Source of the DNA: JANNPJ01 sp965200525
GTDB lineage: Bacteria; Actinomycetota; Actinomycetes; Actinomycetales; Kineosporiaceae
Assembly: GCA_965200525.1 (NCBI GenBank)
Contig: OZ241368.1
Location: 5,642,001-5,706,000 of the forward strand
Direction of reading: 5' to 3'
Length of the DNA: 64,000 nt
A program made the translations under genes and the position numbers. The notes under the pieces were generated by a model. It searched no databases. It was given only the letters and a program-made list of their open reading frames with translations, and was not told the origin of the DNA. Positions within the stretch are counted from its first letter, which is position 1, and each line of letters opens with the position of its first letter. Positions 43,913 to 51,427 of the stretch are shown here, piece by piece.

Positions 43913-45511
43913 ATGATCGTCGCCAATGGCGTGGAGCTGCGCGCGGGCGCCCGACTACTTGTCGCAGATGCCAGTTTCCGGGTCGGCCCCGGTCAGCGCG
44001 TCGGGCTGGTCGGTCGCAACGGCGCCGGCAAGACCACTCTGACCAAGGTGCTGGCCGGCGAGGCCGCCCCGGCCAAGGGCACCGTCACCCGCACCGGTGA
44101 CATCGGCTACCTGCCGCAGGACCCGCGCACCGGCGACCTCGACATGCTGGCCCGCGACCGGGTGCTCTCGGCCCGCGGGCTGGATCGGATCGTCACCGAC
44201 ATGCGGGCCACCGAGGGGGCCATGGCCAGCGCCGACGACGACACCCGCGACGCGGCCATGGAGCGCTACAGCCGGCTCGAGGCCGAATTCACCACTCGGG
44301 GGGGTTACGCCGCCGAGAGCGAGGCCTCCACCATCTGCGCCAGCCTGAGCCTGCCCGAGCGGGTCCTGGAGCAGCCGATCGGCACCCTTTCCGGCGGGCA
44401 GCGACGCCGGGTCGAGCTGGCCCGGATCCTCTTCTCCGGGGCGCCGACCCTGCTGCTCGACGAGCCGACCAACCACTTGGACGCCGACTCGATCAGCTGG
44501 CTGCGCGACTATCTGAAGGTCTGGCCGGGCGGTCTCATCGTGATCAGTCACGACGTCGGCCTGCTCGAAGCCACCGTCAACCAGGTGTTCCACCTCGACG
44601 CCACCCGCTCCGAGATCGACATCTACAACGTCGGCTGGAAGAAGTACCTCGAGGCGCGCGAGACCGACGAGAAGCGCCGGCGCCGCGAGCGGGCCAACGC
44701 CGAGAAGAAGGCGTCCGTCCTGTTCACCCAGGCGGCCAAGATGGGGGCCAAGGCGACGAAGGCGACCGCGGCCCAGAACATGGCCAAGCGGGCCGAGAAG
44801 CTGCTGGCCGGGCTGGACGAGGTGCGTACCGCCGACAAGGTGGCCAAGCTGCGCTTCCCGTCCCCGGTGCCGTGCGGTCGAACCCCGCTCACCGCCGAGG
44901 GACTGAGCAAGTCGTACGGCAGTCTCGAAGTGTTCATGGACGTCTCGCTGGCGATCGACCGGGGCAGCCGGGTAGTCATTCTCGGCCTGAACGGTGCCGG
45001 AAAGACCACGCTGCTGCGGATGCTCGGCGGGGTCGAAGAGCCCGACACGGGTGAAGTGCTCGCCGGTCACGGGCTGCGGATCGGGTACTTCGCCCAGGAG
45101 CACGACACCCTGGACACGTCCCGGACGGTGCTGGAGAACATGCGCTCGGCCTCCCCGGACCTGACCGACACCCAGGTCCGCACCGTGCTCGGCTCGTTCC
45201 TGTTCAGTGGGGACGACGCGAACAAGCCGGCTTCGGTGCTCTCCGGCGGCGAGAAAACCCGTCTGGCCCTGGCCACGCTGGTGGTTTCGGGGGCCAACGT
45301 GCTGCTGCTCGACGAACCGACGAACAACCTCGACCCGGCCAGCCGGGAGGAGGTGCTCGATGCCCTGCGCCGCTACGAGGGCGCCATCATCCTGGTCACC
45401 CACGACGAGGGCGCGGTCGAGGCGCTGAATCCGGAACGGGTCGTGCTGCTGCCCGACGGCGAGGAAGACCTGTGGAATCCTGACTATTTGGACCTCGTCA
45501 CCCTGGCCTGA
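43913..45511 (+). CDS. ABC-F family ATPase
   Basis: A 532-residue protein with two ABC domains and no membrane segment. First Walker A is GRNGAGKTTLTKVL, signature TLSGGQRRRVELARIL, Walker B LLLDEPTNHLDADS. A charged linker (about 240-310) follows, then Walker A GLNGAGKTTLLRML, signature VLSGGEKTRLALA and LLLDEPTNNLDP. ABC-F proteins act on ribosomes to relieve stalling or antibiotic binding. The equivalent in M. tuberculosis is Rv1473. AGGAG at 43900-43904 precedes ATG. It is divergent from the acVLRF1-metallopeptidase pair, a second translation-related gene in this spot. Confidence 0.93.
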   Translation: MIVANGVELRAGARLLVADASFRVGPGQRVGLVGRNGAGKTTLTKVLAGEAAPAKGTVTRTGDIGYLPQDPRTGDLDMLARDRVLSARGLDRIVTDMRATEGAMASADDDTRDAAMERYSRLEAEFTTRGGYAAESEASTICASLSLPERVLEQPIGTLSGGQRRRVELARILFSGAPTLLLDEPTNHLDADSISWLRDYLKVWPGGLIVISHDVGLLEATVNQVFHLDATRSEIDIYNVGWKKYLEARETDEKRRRRERANAEKKASVLFTQAAKMGAKATKATAAQNMAKRAEKLLAGLDEVRTADKVAKLRFPSPVPCGRTPLTAEGLSKSYGSLEVFMDVSLAIDRGSRVVILGLNGAGKTTLLRMLGGVEEPDTGEVLAGHGLRIGYFAQEHDTLDTSRTVLENMRSASPDLTDTQVRTVLGSFLFSGDDANKPASVLSGGEKTRLALATLVVSGANVLLLDEPTNNLDPASREEVLDALRRYEGAIILVTHDEGAVEALNPERVVLLPDGEEDLWNPDYLDLVTLA

Positions 45512-45572
45512 TGCCGGATGTGTCGGTGATGTCGGCTTCGGGGGCGCGTCGAGTGGCCGGATGTGGATCTGT

Positions 45573-45590
45573 TGACCACCATGGTGATCA
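45573..45590 (+). promoter_or_regulatory. 18-bp palindrome before the small HTH gene
   Basis: TGACCACCATGGTGATCA is a palindrome with one mismatched pair, centred on CACCATGGTG, 23 bases before the GTG start. It overlaps a TTGACC that could serve as a -35. It is a natural candidate operator, possibly for the HTH protein itself. Confidence 0.5.
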
Positions 45591-45613
45591 CGTCACACGC
45601 TCGAGGAGGATTC

Positions 45614-45832
45614 GTGGCCGACAGTGTCAAGAAGGGTGCTCGTATCACGGGCACCGACCGTTCGAAGCTCGCAGGTGAATTGAAGAAGAAGTACAGCTCC
45701 GGGGCCAGTATTCGGGCCCTGGCCGAGGAGACGGGGCGCTCGTACGGCTTCGTGCACCGGATCCTTACCGAGAACGAAGTGCAGCTGAGAGGTCGCGGGG
45801 GAGCCACCCGAGGCAAGGCCAAGCAGCGCTGA
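45614..45832 (+). CDS. small helix-turn-helix protein (Rv1473A-like)
   Basis: A 72-residue basic protein with a helix-turn-helix at about 30-52 (GASIRALAEETGRSYGFVHRILTENEV) and a basic Gly/Arg/Lys tail. Helix-turn-helix proteins of this type follow an ABC-F gene in mycobacteria (Rv1473A). AGGAGG at 45604-45609 lies four bases before GTG 45614; the longer frame from 45563 has no ribosome site. It probably regulates itself or the ABC-F gene through the palindrome upstream. Confidence 0.88.
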   Translation: MADSVKKGARITGTDRSKLAGELKKKYSSGASIRALAEETGRSYGFVHRILTENEVQLRGRGGATRGKAKQR

Positions 45833-45877
45833 TCGTCAGCTACGTCGACAGCACTGAACCTCGCGACCGCCATCATG

Positions 45878-45912
45878 GGTCGGGGGCGCGGTTCGACTCA
45901 ACGCCCCCGACC
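45878..45912 (+). terminator. strong GC hairpin after the HTH gene
   Basis: GGTCGGGGGCG and CGCCCCCGACC pair perfectly over 11 bp with a 13-base loop, 46 bases after the HTH stop. There is no T-tract. It is the most stable simple hairpin in this part of the window and the likely end of the ABC-F/HTH transcript. Confidence 0.6.
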
Positions 45913-46055
45913 TGGCTGACGGGCTGCCGAACTGAGGCTCACGGACCGAGGCTCGCGGTCGCGGAAGCATCAACCGGCTCATCGCGTTACCTCACCAGGT
46001 AGCGCCGGGGGCATCTCGTTCCGCCGGCCGGGTTTCGCCGGAGGGGTACAACCAC

Positions 46056-47924
46056 ATGCAGCCGGCCACGGGGTGGTCGACGATGATGTCCTATCGTCGC
46101 GACCCGAGCGTCAAGGATCGACCGCTGGCCCCCGGCACGCGCCGCCGGGTACTGGGTTACGCCCGGCCCTACCGCGGCTTGATCATCGTCTTTCTCAGCC
46201 TGGTCGTCTTCGACGCCTGTCTGGTCATTCTCACGCCGCTGCTGCTGCGCCGGATCGTCGACCACGGCATCGCTCATCATGATCGCGGTCAGGTCGTGCT
46301 GCTCTCGCTGATCGTCGCCCTGGTGGCGATCGTCCAGACGGTCGAGAGCCTGATCTCGCGGTACTACTCGGCCCGGATCGGCGAGGGCCTGATCTACGAC
46401 CTGCGAACCCAGGTCTTCGGTCATGTGCTGCGCCAGCCGGTCGCCTTCTTCACCCGGGCTCAGACCGGTGCCCTGGTGTCGCGGCTCAACAGCGACGTCC
46501 GCGGCGCCCAGCAGGCCTTCACCTCAACCCTTTCCGGGGTGGTCAGCAACGTGGTGTCGCTGGTCCTGGTGACCGGGGCGATGCTCTACCTGTCCTGGCC
46601 GATCACCCTCGGCGCCCTGGTGCTGCTGCCGGTGTTCCTGTTGCCGGCCCGCCGTTTCGGGGTGCGGTTGCAGGCCTTGGCCCGGGAGCAGATGCAGGTG
46701 AACGCCGACCTCGGCAACCGGATGACCGAGCGGTTCAACGTGGCCGGCGCCCTGCTGGTCAAGCTGTTCGGGCGGCCCCGGCAGGAGGACGACGAGTTCG
46801 CCGCCCGAGCCGGCCGGGTCCGGGACACCGGGGTCCAGATCGCGATGAACAACCAGGTCTTCTTCGCCGGGCTGACCCTGGTCGCGGCCCTGGCGATGGC
46901 CCTGGTCTACGGGCTGGGCGGCGTCCTGGTGGTCGGCGGGACGCTGACCGTGGGCACCCTGCTGGCCCTGGCCGCCCTGCTCGGCCGGCTCTACGGGCCG
47001 CTCACCGGGCTCTCCAACGTCCGGGTCGACGTGATGACGGCGCTGGTCAGCTTCGAGCGCGTCTTCGAGGTGCTCGACCTGGTCCCGCTGGTGCAGGAGG
47101 TGCCCGAGCCGAAGGAGCTCCCGAGGCAGCCGCTGTCGGTCGAGCTGGACGACGTCCGGTTCGGCTACCCGTCGGCCGACCAGGTGTCGCTGGCCAGCCT
47201 CGAGCAGGTGGCCGCGAGCGACCGCCGGGGCGGGGCCGAGGTGCTGCACGGGATCACCCTGCAGGCCCAGCCGGGTCAGCTGCTGGCCCTGGTCGGGCCG
47301 AGCGGGGCGGGCAAGTCGACCATCACCGGCCTGATCGCCCGGCTCTACGACCCAACGGCCGGGGCGGTCCGGATCGGCGGCGTCGACCTGCGCGAGGTCA
47401 GCTTCGAGTCCTTGCACAACACGGTCGGCGTCGTCACCCAGGACGCTCATCTGTTCCACGACACGATCCGGGCCAACCTGGAGTACGCCGCCCCGGACGC
47501 GACCGAGGAGCAGATCTACGCCGCGCTGCGCTCGGCCCAGATCATCGACCTGATCAGCAGCCTGCCCGAGGGGCTGGACACGGTCGTCGGTGATCGCGGG
47601 CACCGCCTGTCCGGTGGGGAGAAGCAGCGGATCGCGCTGGCCCGGCTGCTGCTGAAGGCGCCGGGCATCGTCGTCCTGGACGAGGCGACGGCCCACCTCG
47701 ACTCGGAGTCCGAGGCGGCGGTGCAGCGGGCCCTGGAGGAGACCCTGACCGGGCGGACGGCGATCGTGATCGCTCACCGGCTGTCGACCGTCCGCGCGGC
47801 GGACGTGATCGCGGTGATCGACGGCGGTCGGGTGGTGGAGCAGGGCCGGCACGCCGACCTGATCGCCCGGGGCGGCCTCTACGCGGACCTCTACCGGACC
47901 CAGTTCGCCGACCAGGTCGTGTGA
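46056..47924 (+). CDS. ABC exporter, MsbA/MdlB type (fused permease-ATPase)
   Basis: A 622-residue half-exporter. Six membrane helices lie within about residues 40-330; the ATPase follows with Walker A G414-PSGAGKST, Q-loop GVVTQDAHLFHDTIRANLEYA, signature RLSGGEKQRIALARLLL, Walker B IVVLDEATAHLDSES and the H-loop IAHRLSTVRAADVI. It probably works as a homodimer exporting lipids or drugs. GGAGGGG at 46038-46044 precedes ATG. It stands alone. Confidence 0.92.
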   Translation: MQPATGWSTMMSYRRDPSVKDRPLAPGTRRRVLGYARPYRGLIIVFLSLVVFDACLVILTPLLLRRIVDHGIAHHDRGQVVLLSLIVALVAIVQTVESLISRYYSARIGEGLIYDLRTQVFGHVLRQPVAFFTRAQTGALVSRLNSDVRGAQQAFTSTLSGVVSNVVSLVLVTGAMLYLSWPITLGALVLLPVFLLPARRFGVRLQALAREQMQVNADLGNRMTERFNVAGALLVKLFGRPRQEDDEFAARAGRVRDTGVQIAMNNQVFFAGLTLVAALAMALVYGLGGVLVVGGTLTVGTLLALAALLGRLYGPLTGLSNVRVDVMTALVSFERVFEVLDLVPLVQEVPEPKELPRQPLSVELDDVRFGYPSADQVSLASLEQVAASDRRGGAEVLHGITLQAQPGQLLALVGPSGAGKSTITGLIARLYDPTAGAVRIGGVDLREVSFESLHNTVGVVTQDAHLFHDTIRANLEYAAPDATEEQIYAALRSAQIIDLISSLPEGLDTVVGDRGHRLSGGEKQRIALARLLLKAPGIVVLDEATAHLDSESEAAVQRALEETLTGRTAIVIAHRLSTVRAADVIAVIDGGRVVEQGRHADLIARGGLYADLYRTQFADQVV

Positions 47925-47936
47925 TCCGAAGGCCGC

Positions 47937-48701
47937 CTACAGCGAGTGCGAGGCGCCGCCGTCCACCGGCAGCATGGTGCCGGTGACGAAGCTGGCCGCC
48001 GGTGAGAGCAGGAACACCGCGGGCCGGGCGAACTCCAGCGGCTCGCCGTAGCGCCCGAGCGGGATCCGGGCCTCGTGCTGGCGCCGGGCCTCCTCGGGCC
48101 GGCCGCCGGCGGCGTCCAGTTCGCGCACCCGGTCGGTGTCGATCCGGGCCGGCAGGATTCCGTTCACCCGCACGTTGCGCGAGCCGAGCTCGTTGGCCAG
48201 CGACTTGGCCGCCATCGCCAGCCCGGGCCGCAATCCGTTGGACAGGCCCAGCCCTTCCAGCGGTTCGCGGACCGAGGTGGACAGCACCAGCACGATCGAG
48301 CCGCCCTCCCGGGAGGCCAGCTTGGCGATGGTCCGGGCCATCCGCAGCGGTCCGAGAAAGGTCTGCTCGAAGGCCAGCCGCCAGGCTCCGTCGTCCAGGT
48401 CCATCACCGTGCCCGGCGGTGGGCCGCCCACGCTGATCAGCCCGCCGTCGAGCCGGCCGTAACGGGCTATCGCGGCCGCCACCAGGCAGGTCTCGATTCC
48501 CGGCTCGCCGATGTCGCCGGACACGGCGATCGCCCGTTCCGGCCCGCCCAGGGCGGCGGCCGTGGCGTTCAGCTCGTCGTCGTCCCGGGCACACAGCACC
48601 AGCCGCGCCCCCTCGGCCGCGAGCAGCTCCGCACACGCCCGGCCCAGGCCTCGCGACGCCCCCGTCACGACGTACACCCGATCACTGAGACCTAGATCCA
48701 T
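47937..48701 (-). CDS. SDR-like protein lacking the catalytic Tyr and Lys
   Basis: A 254-residue protein of the short-chain dehydrogenase fold. The nucleotide motif TGASRGLG (13-20) is intact, and it ends FVTGTMLPVDGGASHSL as active family members do. However, the YxxxK site is replaced by S154-NGL-R158 (GLSNGLRPGLAMAAKSLANEL), and NNAG is replaced by SVGGPPPG. This matches the group described in conserved-domain databases as BKR-like SDRs without a perfect catalytic tetrad. It may bind nucleotide without classical reductase chemistry, or use other residues. ATG 48701 has GAGGAAC upstream; the longer frame is spurious. Confidence 0.85.
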   Translation of the reverse strand: MDLGLSDRVYVVTGASRGLGRACAELLAAEGARLVLCARDDDELNATAAALGGPERAIAVSGDIGEPGIETCLVAAAIARYGRLDGGLISVGGPPPGTVMDLDDGAWRLAFEQTFLGPLRMARTIAKLASREGGSIVLVLSTSVREPLEGLGLSNGLRPGLAMAAKSLANELGSRNVRVNGILPARIDTDRVRELDAAGGRPEEARRQHEARIPLGRYGEPLEFARPAVFLLSPAASFVTGTMLPVDGGASHSL

Positions 48702-48860
48702 CGAATTTGTCCCGTTCCTCGCCTTTTTCGGTTGTCCGGCCGTGCTGGCTGAACGTAACCAGTCAGACACTCTACGGCTGACGAAGATCGACTTGTGTGA
48801 GCGTGGGGTCGGCCGATCGGGCGCAATCCGTGGCATCTCACGTGGCATGATGAGGGCCTC
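48702..48860. other. divergent gap between SDR-like gene and pheA
   Basis: A 159-bp region between divergent genes. On the minus strand TTACGT (within GGTTACGTT) is a -10-like match. On the plus strand GAGGG lies four bases before the pheA ATG. No repeat or hairpin stands out. Confidence 0.3.
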
Positions 48861-49700
48861 ATGAATAGTCGAAAGCGGGTCGCGTTCCAGGGTGAACTCG
48901 GCGCCAACTCCCATATCGCCTGCCGCGACGTCTATCCCGACTACGAACCGGTCCCGTACCGGACGTTCGAGGAGAGCTTCGCCGCCCTCGAGGAGGGCGC
49001 CGTCGACCTGGCCATGATCCCGGTGGAGAACTCGACCGCCGGGCGGGTCGCCGACATCCACTATCTGCTGCCGCAGTCCAAGGTGCACATCATCGGCGAG
49101 TACTTCCTGCCGGTGCGCCACCAGTTGCTCGGCATCCCGGGCGGGCGCCTCGACCAGGTCACCGCGGTCCGCAGCCACCCGCAGGCGCTGGACCAGTGCC
49201 GGGCGGCGCTGCGCGAACTGCACCTGCCGGCCGTGGTCGCCGACGACACCGCCGGAGCCGCCCGGGAGATCGCCGAACTGGGCGACCCCACGCAGGCGGC
49301 CATCGCCTCCCGGCTGGCGGCCGAGGTCTACGGCCTCGACATCCTGCGCGAGGACATCGAGGACCAGGAGCACAACACCACCCGGTTCATCATCCTGGCG
49401 ACCGAGAACCTGCGGGCCGCCTACGGGATCGGGCCGATCGTGACCACGTTCGTGTTCGGCGTCCGCAACCTGCCGGCCGCGCTCTACAAGGCGCTGGGCG
49501 GGTTCGCCACGAACGGGGTGAACATGACCAAGCTGGAGAGCTACATGGTCGACGGTCACTTTATCGCGACCCAGTTCCTGGCCGACATCGAGGGCCACCC
49601 CGACGAGGTGCACGTCGGCCGGGCCTTCGAGGAGCTGAGCTTCTTCGCCGAGGTGCGGATTCTCGGCGTCTACCGGGCCAGCCCTTATCGCAACCGCTGA
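48861..49700 (+). CDS. pheA: prephenate dehydratase
   Basis: A 279-residue prephenate dehydratase, which converts prephenate to phenylpyruvate on the way to phenylalanine. The catalytic domain includes FQGELGANSHIACRD, DLAMIPVENSTAGRVADIHYLL, SHPQALDQC and EDQEHNTTRFIIL (the TTRF active-site motif). A C-terminal ACT domain has FGVRNLPAALYKALGGFATNGVNMTKLESYMVDG, which binds phenylalanine for feedback control. Length is normal and the start is supported by GAGGG. Confidence 0.95.
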   Translation: MNSRKRVAFQGELGANSHIACRDVYPDYEPVPYRTFEESFAALEEGAVDLAMIPVENSTAGRVADIHYLLPQSKVHIIGEYFLPVRHQLLGIPGGRLDQVTAVRSHPQALDQCRAALRELHLPAVVADDTAGAAREIAELGDPTQAAIASRLAAEVYGLDILREDIEDQEHNTTRFIILATENLRAAYGIGPIVTTFVFGVRNLPAALYKALGGFATNGVNMTKLESYMVDGHFIATQFLADIEGHPDEVHVGRAFEELSFFAEVRILGVYRASPYRNR

Positions 49701-49748
49701 CCGAAGGGCACTGGCCGACCCCCGGCCGGGCCGCTCCTGAACCACTGA

Positions 49749-50633
49749 TCAGCTCGCGGCCGCTCCGTCCCGGCGGCGAACCTCCCGCACCAGGGCCACC
49801 CCGAACATCACGTAGGCCGCGATCGCGAACGCCACCCACTGGACGGCGTAGGCATAGTTGATCCCGAGCCCGGAACCGGGCTCGGTGCTCAGGGTGGGCG
49901 TGTCGGTGGCGGCCGGCGATTCGCTGACCAGAGCGCCGTAGGCATTCACCACGTGCCGGCTGTCCGGCATCCCGAGGGCCGCGCCGAGCCTATCCGGGTT
50001 GAGCCGGTTCGCCTGGCCGGGCGGAGCCTTTCGGGCCGAGGTCGGCTCGGACGGGCGCATCCGGGCGGTCACCTGCACCACGCCGGCCGGCGGCGACGGC
50101 ACGCTGTCCGGGCGGGCCGCGCTCGACGTGCCGGCCGGGATCCAGCCCCGGTCGACGTAGAGCACCAGGCCGTCGGTGGTCCGGAACGGCACCGCCACGT
50201 CGTAGCCGTTCTGCGAGTTCTGCCCCTGCTGGCTGGCGTCGGCGCCGCTGCCGCTGTCGTCCGGCTGAGGCCGGTTGCGCAGCAGCACCGTCTCGGCGGC
50301 CAGGTAGCTGCCGGAAAGCCGCACCTGGCGCCACTCCAGTCGCTTCGGCAGGGGAGCGGCCGGGTTCTGGCTGACCGTAGGCAAGAGTTCACTCAGGGAG
50401 ACCGGCGCGGACCCATAGTTGGTGTTCACCAGATGATTTCGGGCGGCGTGAGCCAGGTGGCGGTGGTACTGCCAGCGGCCCAGAAACACAAAGACGACCG
50501 AGAGCACGATGACGCCGAGCAGGGCGCCGATCCAGGCCTGCTCCCGCAGCAGGCCCAAGGCGGCCCGGGCGGTGCCGGCCCGGGACCGGGCGGCCGGCCG
50601 GCTCGGATTCGGGCTCGTCGTCACGCTGGTCAT
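49749..50633 (-). CDS. SURF1-family cytochrome oxidase assembly protein
   Basis: A 294-residue protein with one membrane helix near the N-terminus (about 36-53, ending FLGRWQYHRH) and one near the C-terminus (YAVQWVAFAIAAYVMFGVALV). Between them are the SURF1 core motifs LEWRQVRLSGSYLAAETVLLRNRPQ and VPFRTTDGLVLYVDRGWIPAG. An Asp/Ser/Gln-rich insert (about 123-140) is unusual. SURF1 helps insert heme A into cytochrome c oxidase. Its ATG overlaps the stop of the small upstream gene as ATGA. Confidence 0.93.
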   Translation of the reverse strand: MTSVTTSPNPSRPAARSRAGTARAALGLLREQAWIGALLGVIVLSVVFVFLGRWQYHRHLAHAARNHLVNTNYGSAPVSLSELLPTVSQNPAAPLPKRLEWRQVRLSGSYLAAETVLLRNRPQPDDSGSGADASQQGQNSQNGYDVAVPFRTTDGLVLYVDRGWIPAGTSSAARPDSVPSPPAGVVQVTARMRPSEPTSARKAPPGQANRLNPDRLGAALGMPDSRHVVNAYGALVSESPAATDTPTLSTEPGSGLGINYAYAVQWVAFAIAAYVMFGVALVREVRRRDGAAAS

Positions 50634-50845
50634 GAGTTGTCCAGATCCTCACTGGGGACGGTGGACCGCAGGAATCCTCTGGACCGCAGGAAGCTTTCGA
50701 GGCTTTCCCGATGGTCGTCACAGGCCGTCCAGACCTTGCGACGCTCTGGAGTGTGCAGTTTCGGATTGTTCCACAGCAACCCCCACGAAGCGGGCAGGCG
50801 GCAGCCCCGGGCACTGCAGATCGGGGGGGTGGTCGGTACGGTCAC
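50630..50845 (-). CDS. small conserved Cys/His protein upstream of SURF1
   Basis: A 71-residue protein with C10-x4-C15 near the start and C42-D-D-H45 in the middle, a possible zinc site. A conserved-looking core WGLLWNNPKLHTPERRKVWTACDDHRESLESFLRSRGFL lies between and after. I recognise it as a short actinobacterial family found next to SURF1 but know no function for it. It is translationally coupled to SURF1 (ATGA). CAGAAT lies six bases before GTG 50845, close to the leaderless pattern. A role in oxidase assembly or metal handling is inference from position. Confidence 0.85.
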   Translation of the reverse strand: MTVPTTPPICSARGCRLPASWGLLWNNPKLHTPERRKVWTACDDHRESLESFLRSRGFLRSTVPSEDLDNS

Positions 50846-50866
50846 GACGAGATTCTGCCAAAAGGC

Positions 50867-50904
50867 GGACGCCGGGCGGCCACGGGGGATGCCGCCCGGC
50901 GTCC
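50867..50904 (-). terminator. 14-bp GC hairpin between small gene and DUF3099 gene
   Basis: GGACGCCGGGCGGC pairs perfectly with GCCGCCCGGCGTCC over 14 bp with a 10-base loop CACGGGGGAT. It lies 77-114 bases past the DUF3099 stop on the minus strand and just upstream of the small gene's promoter. It could end the DUF3099 transcript. Confidence 0.5.
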
Positions 50905-50944
50905 AGGTGCGCGTCCCGACGGGGGATGCAGAACGCGCTCGTTC

Positions 50945-50970
50945 AGTATGACACGACTGGATGTCATTCT
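50945..50970. promoter_or_regulatory. 9-bp inverted repeat AGTATGACA / TGTCATTCT
   Basis: The arms are separated by CGACTGGA and differ at one position. The site is AT-rich for this genome and lies 11 bases past the DUF3099 stop. It could be an operator for the downstream small gene-SURF1 unit or an alternative transcript end. Confidence 0.35.
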
Positions 50971-50980
50971 GACCCGCCGA

Positions 50981-51337
50981 TCAGGCGGTCTGTTCGTGTG
51001 ACTGCGGATTGGTCTGTTCGGGGGATACTGCTATCACCACAGGCTTTTCGGCTTCGATGCGGACGGGAACCGGTTGCGGACTGGGCGTCACCGGACGGGC
51101 TCCGGCACCCCGCCGGTTGCCGGCCGCATTGGCCATCACCACGGCGACATAGGGCAGGATCACGGCCAGGACGGCGAACACCCACCGGACCGGGTTGTGC
51201 ACCACCAACACCAGGACGACGCAGATGGTGCGCACGGCCATGGAGAAGAGGTACCGCCGGATCCGGGCGTCCATGTCCTGGGAGTGCGCTTCGGTCGCAT
51301 CGGTGATCGAGTGCACGATCGGCGTAGTGGGCTCCAC
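50981..51337 (-). CDS. DUF3099 membrane protein
   Basis: A 118-residue protein with two closely spaced membrane helices (about 32-48 and 53-70). The preceding segment SITDATEAHSQDMDARIRRYLFSMAVRTICV is typical of DUF3099, a small actinobacterial membrane family. The C-terminal tail is Pro/Gln-rich and probably cytoplasmic. GTG 51337 is chosen because TACCGT lies six bases before it; the longest frame uses a TTG. Function unknown. Confidence 0.82.
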   Translation of the reverse strand: MEPTTPIVHSITDATEAHSQDMDARIRRYLFSMAVRTICVVLVLVVHNPVRWVFAVLAVILPYVAVVMANAAGNRRGAGARPVTPSPQPVPVRIEAEKPVVIAVSPEQTNPQSHEQTA

Positions 51338-51343
51338 CGTCTT

Positions 51344-51349
51344 ACGGTA
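51344..51349 (-). promoter_or_regulatory. -10 hexamer TACCGT of the DUF3099 gene
   Basis: On the minus strand TACCGT, six bases, then GTG 51337. Confidence 0.55.
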
Positions 51350-51427
51350 CGCCCGCAACGCGGGCTCGGCCGAACGAGGGCCGGAAACGGCGGCGGCCTC
51401 GGGCCGGAGGCCGTGGCCTCGGCCGAA

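Noticed and set aside
47937..48701. The SDR-like gene as a decayed pseudogene
   Set aside because: The frame is intact, the nucleotide motif and C-terminus are well kept, and the altered catalytic residues match a known subgroup.
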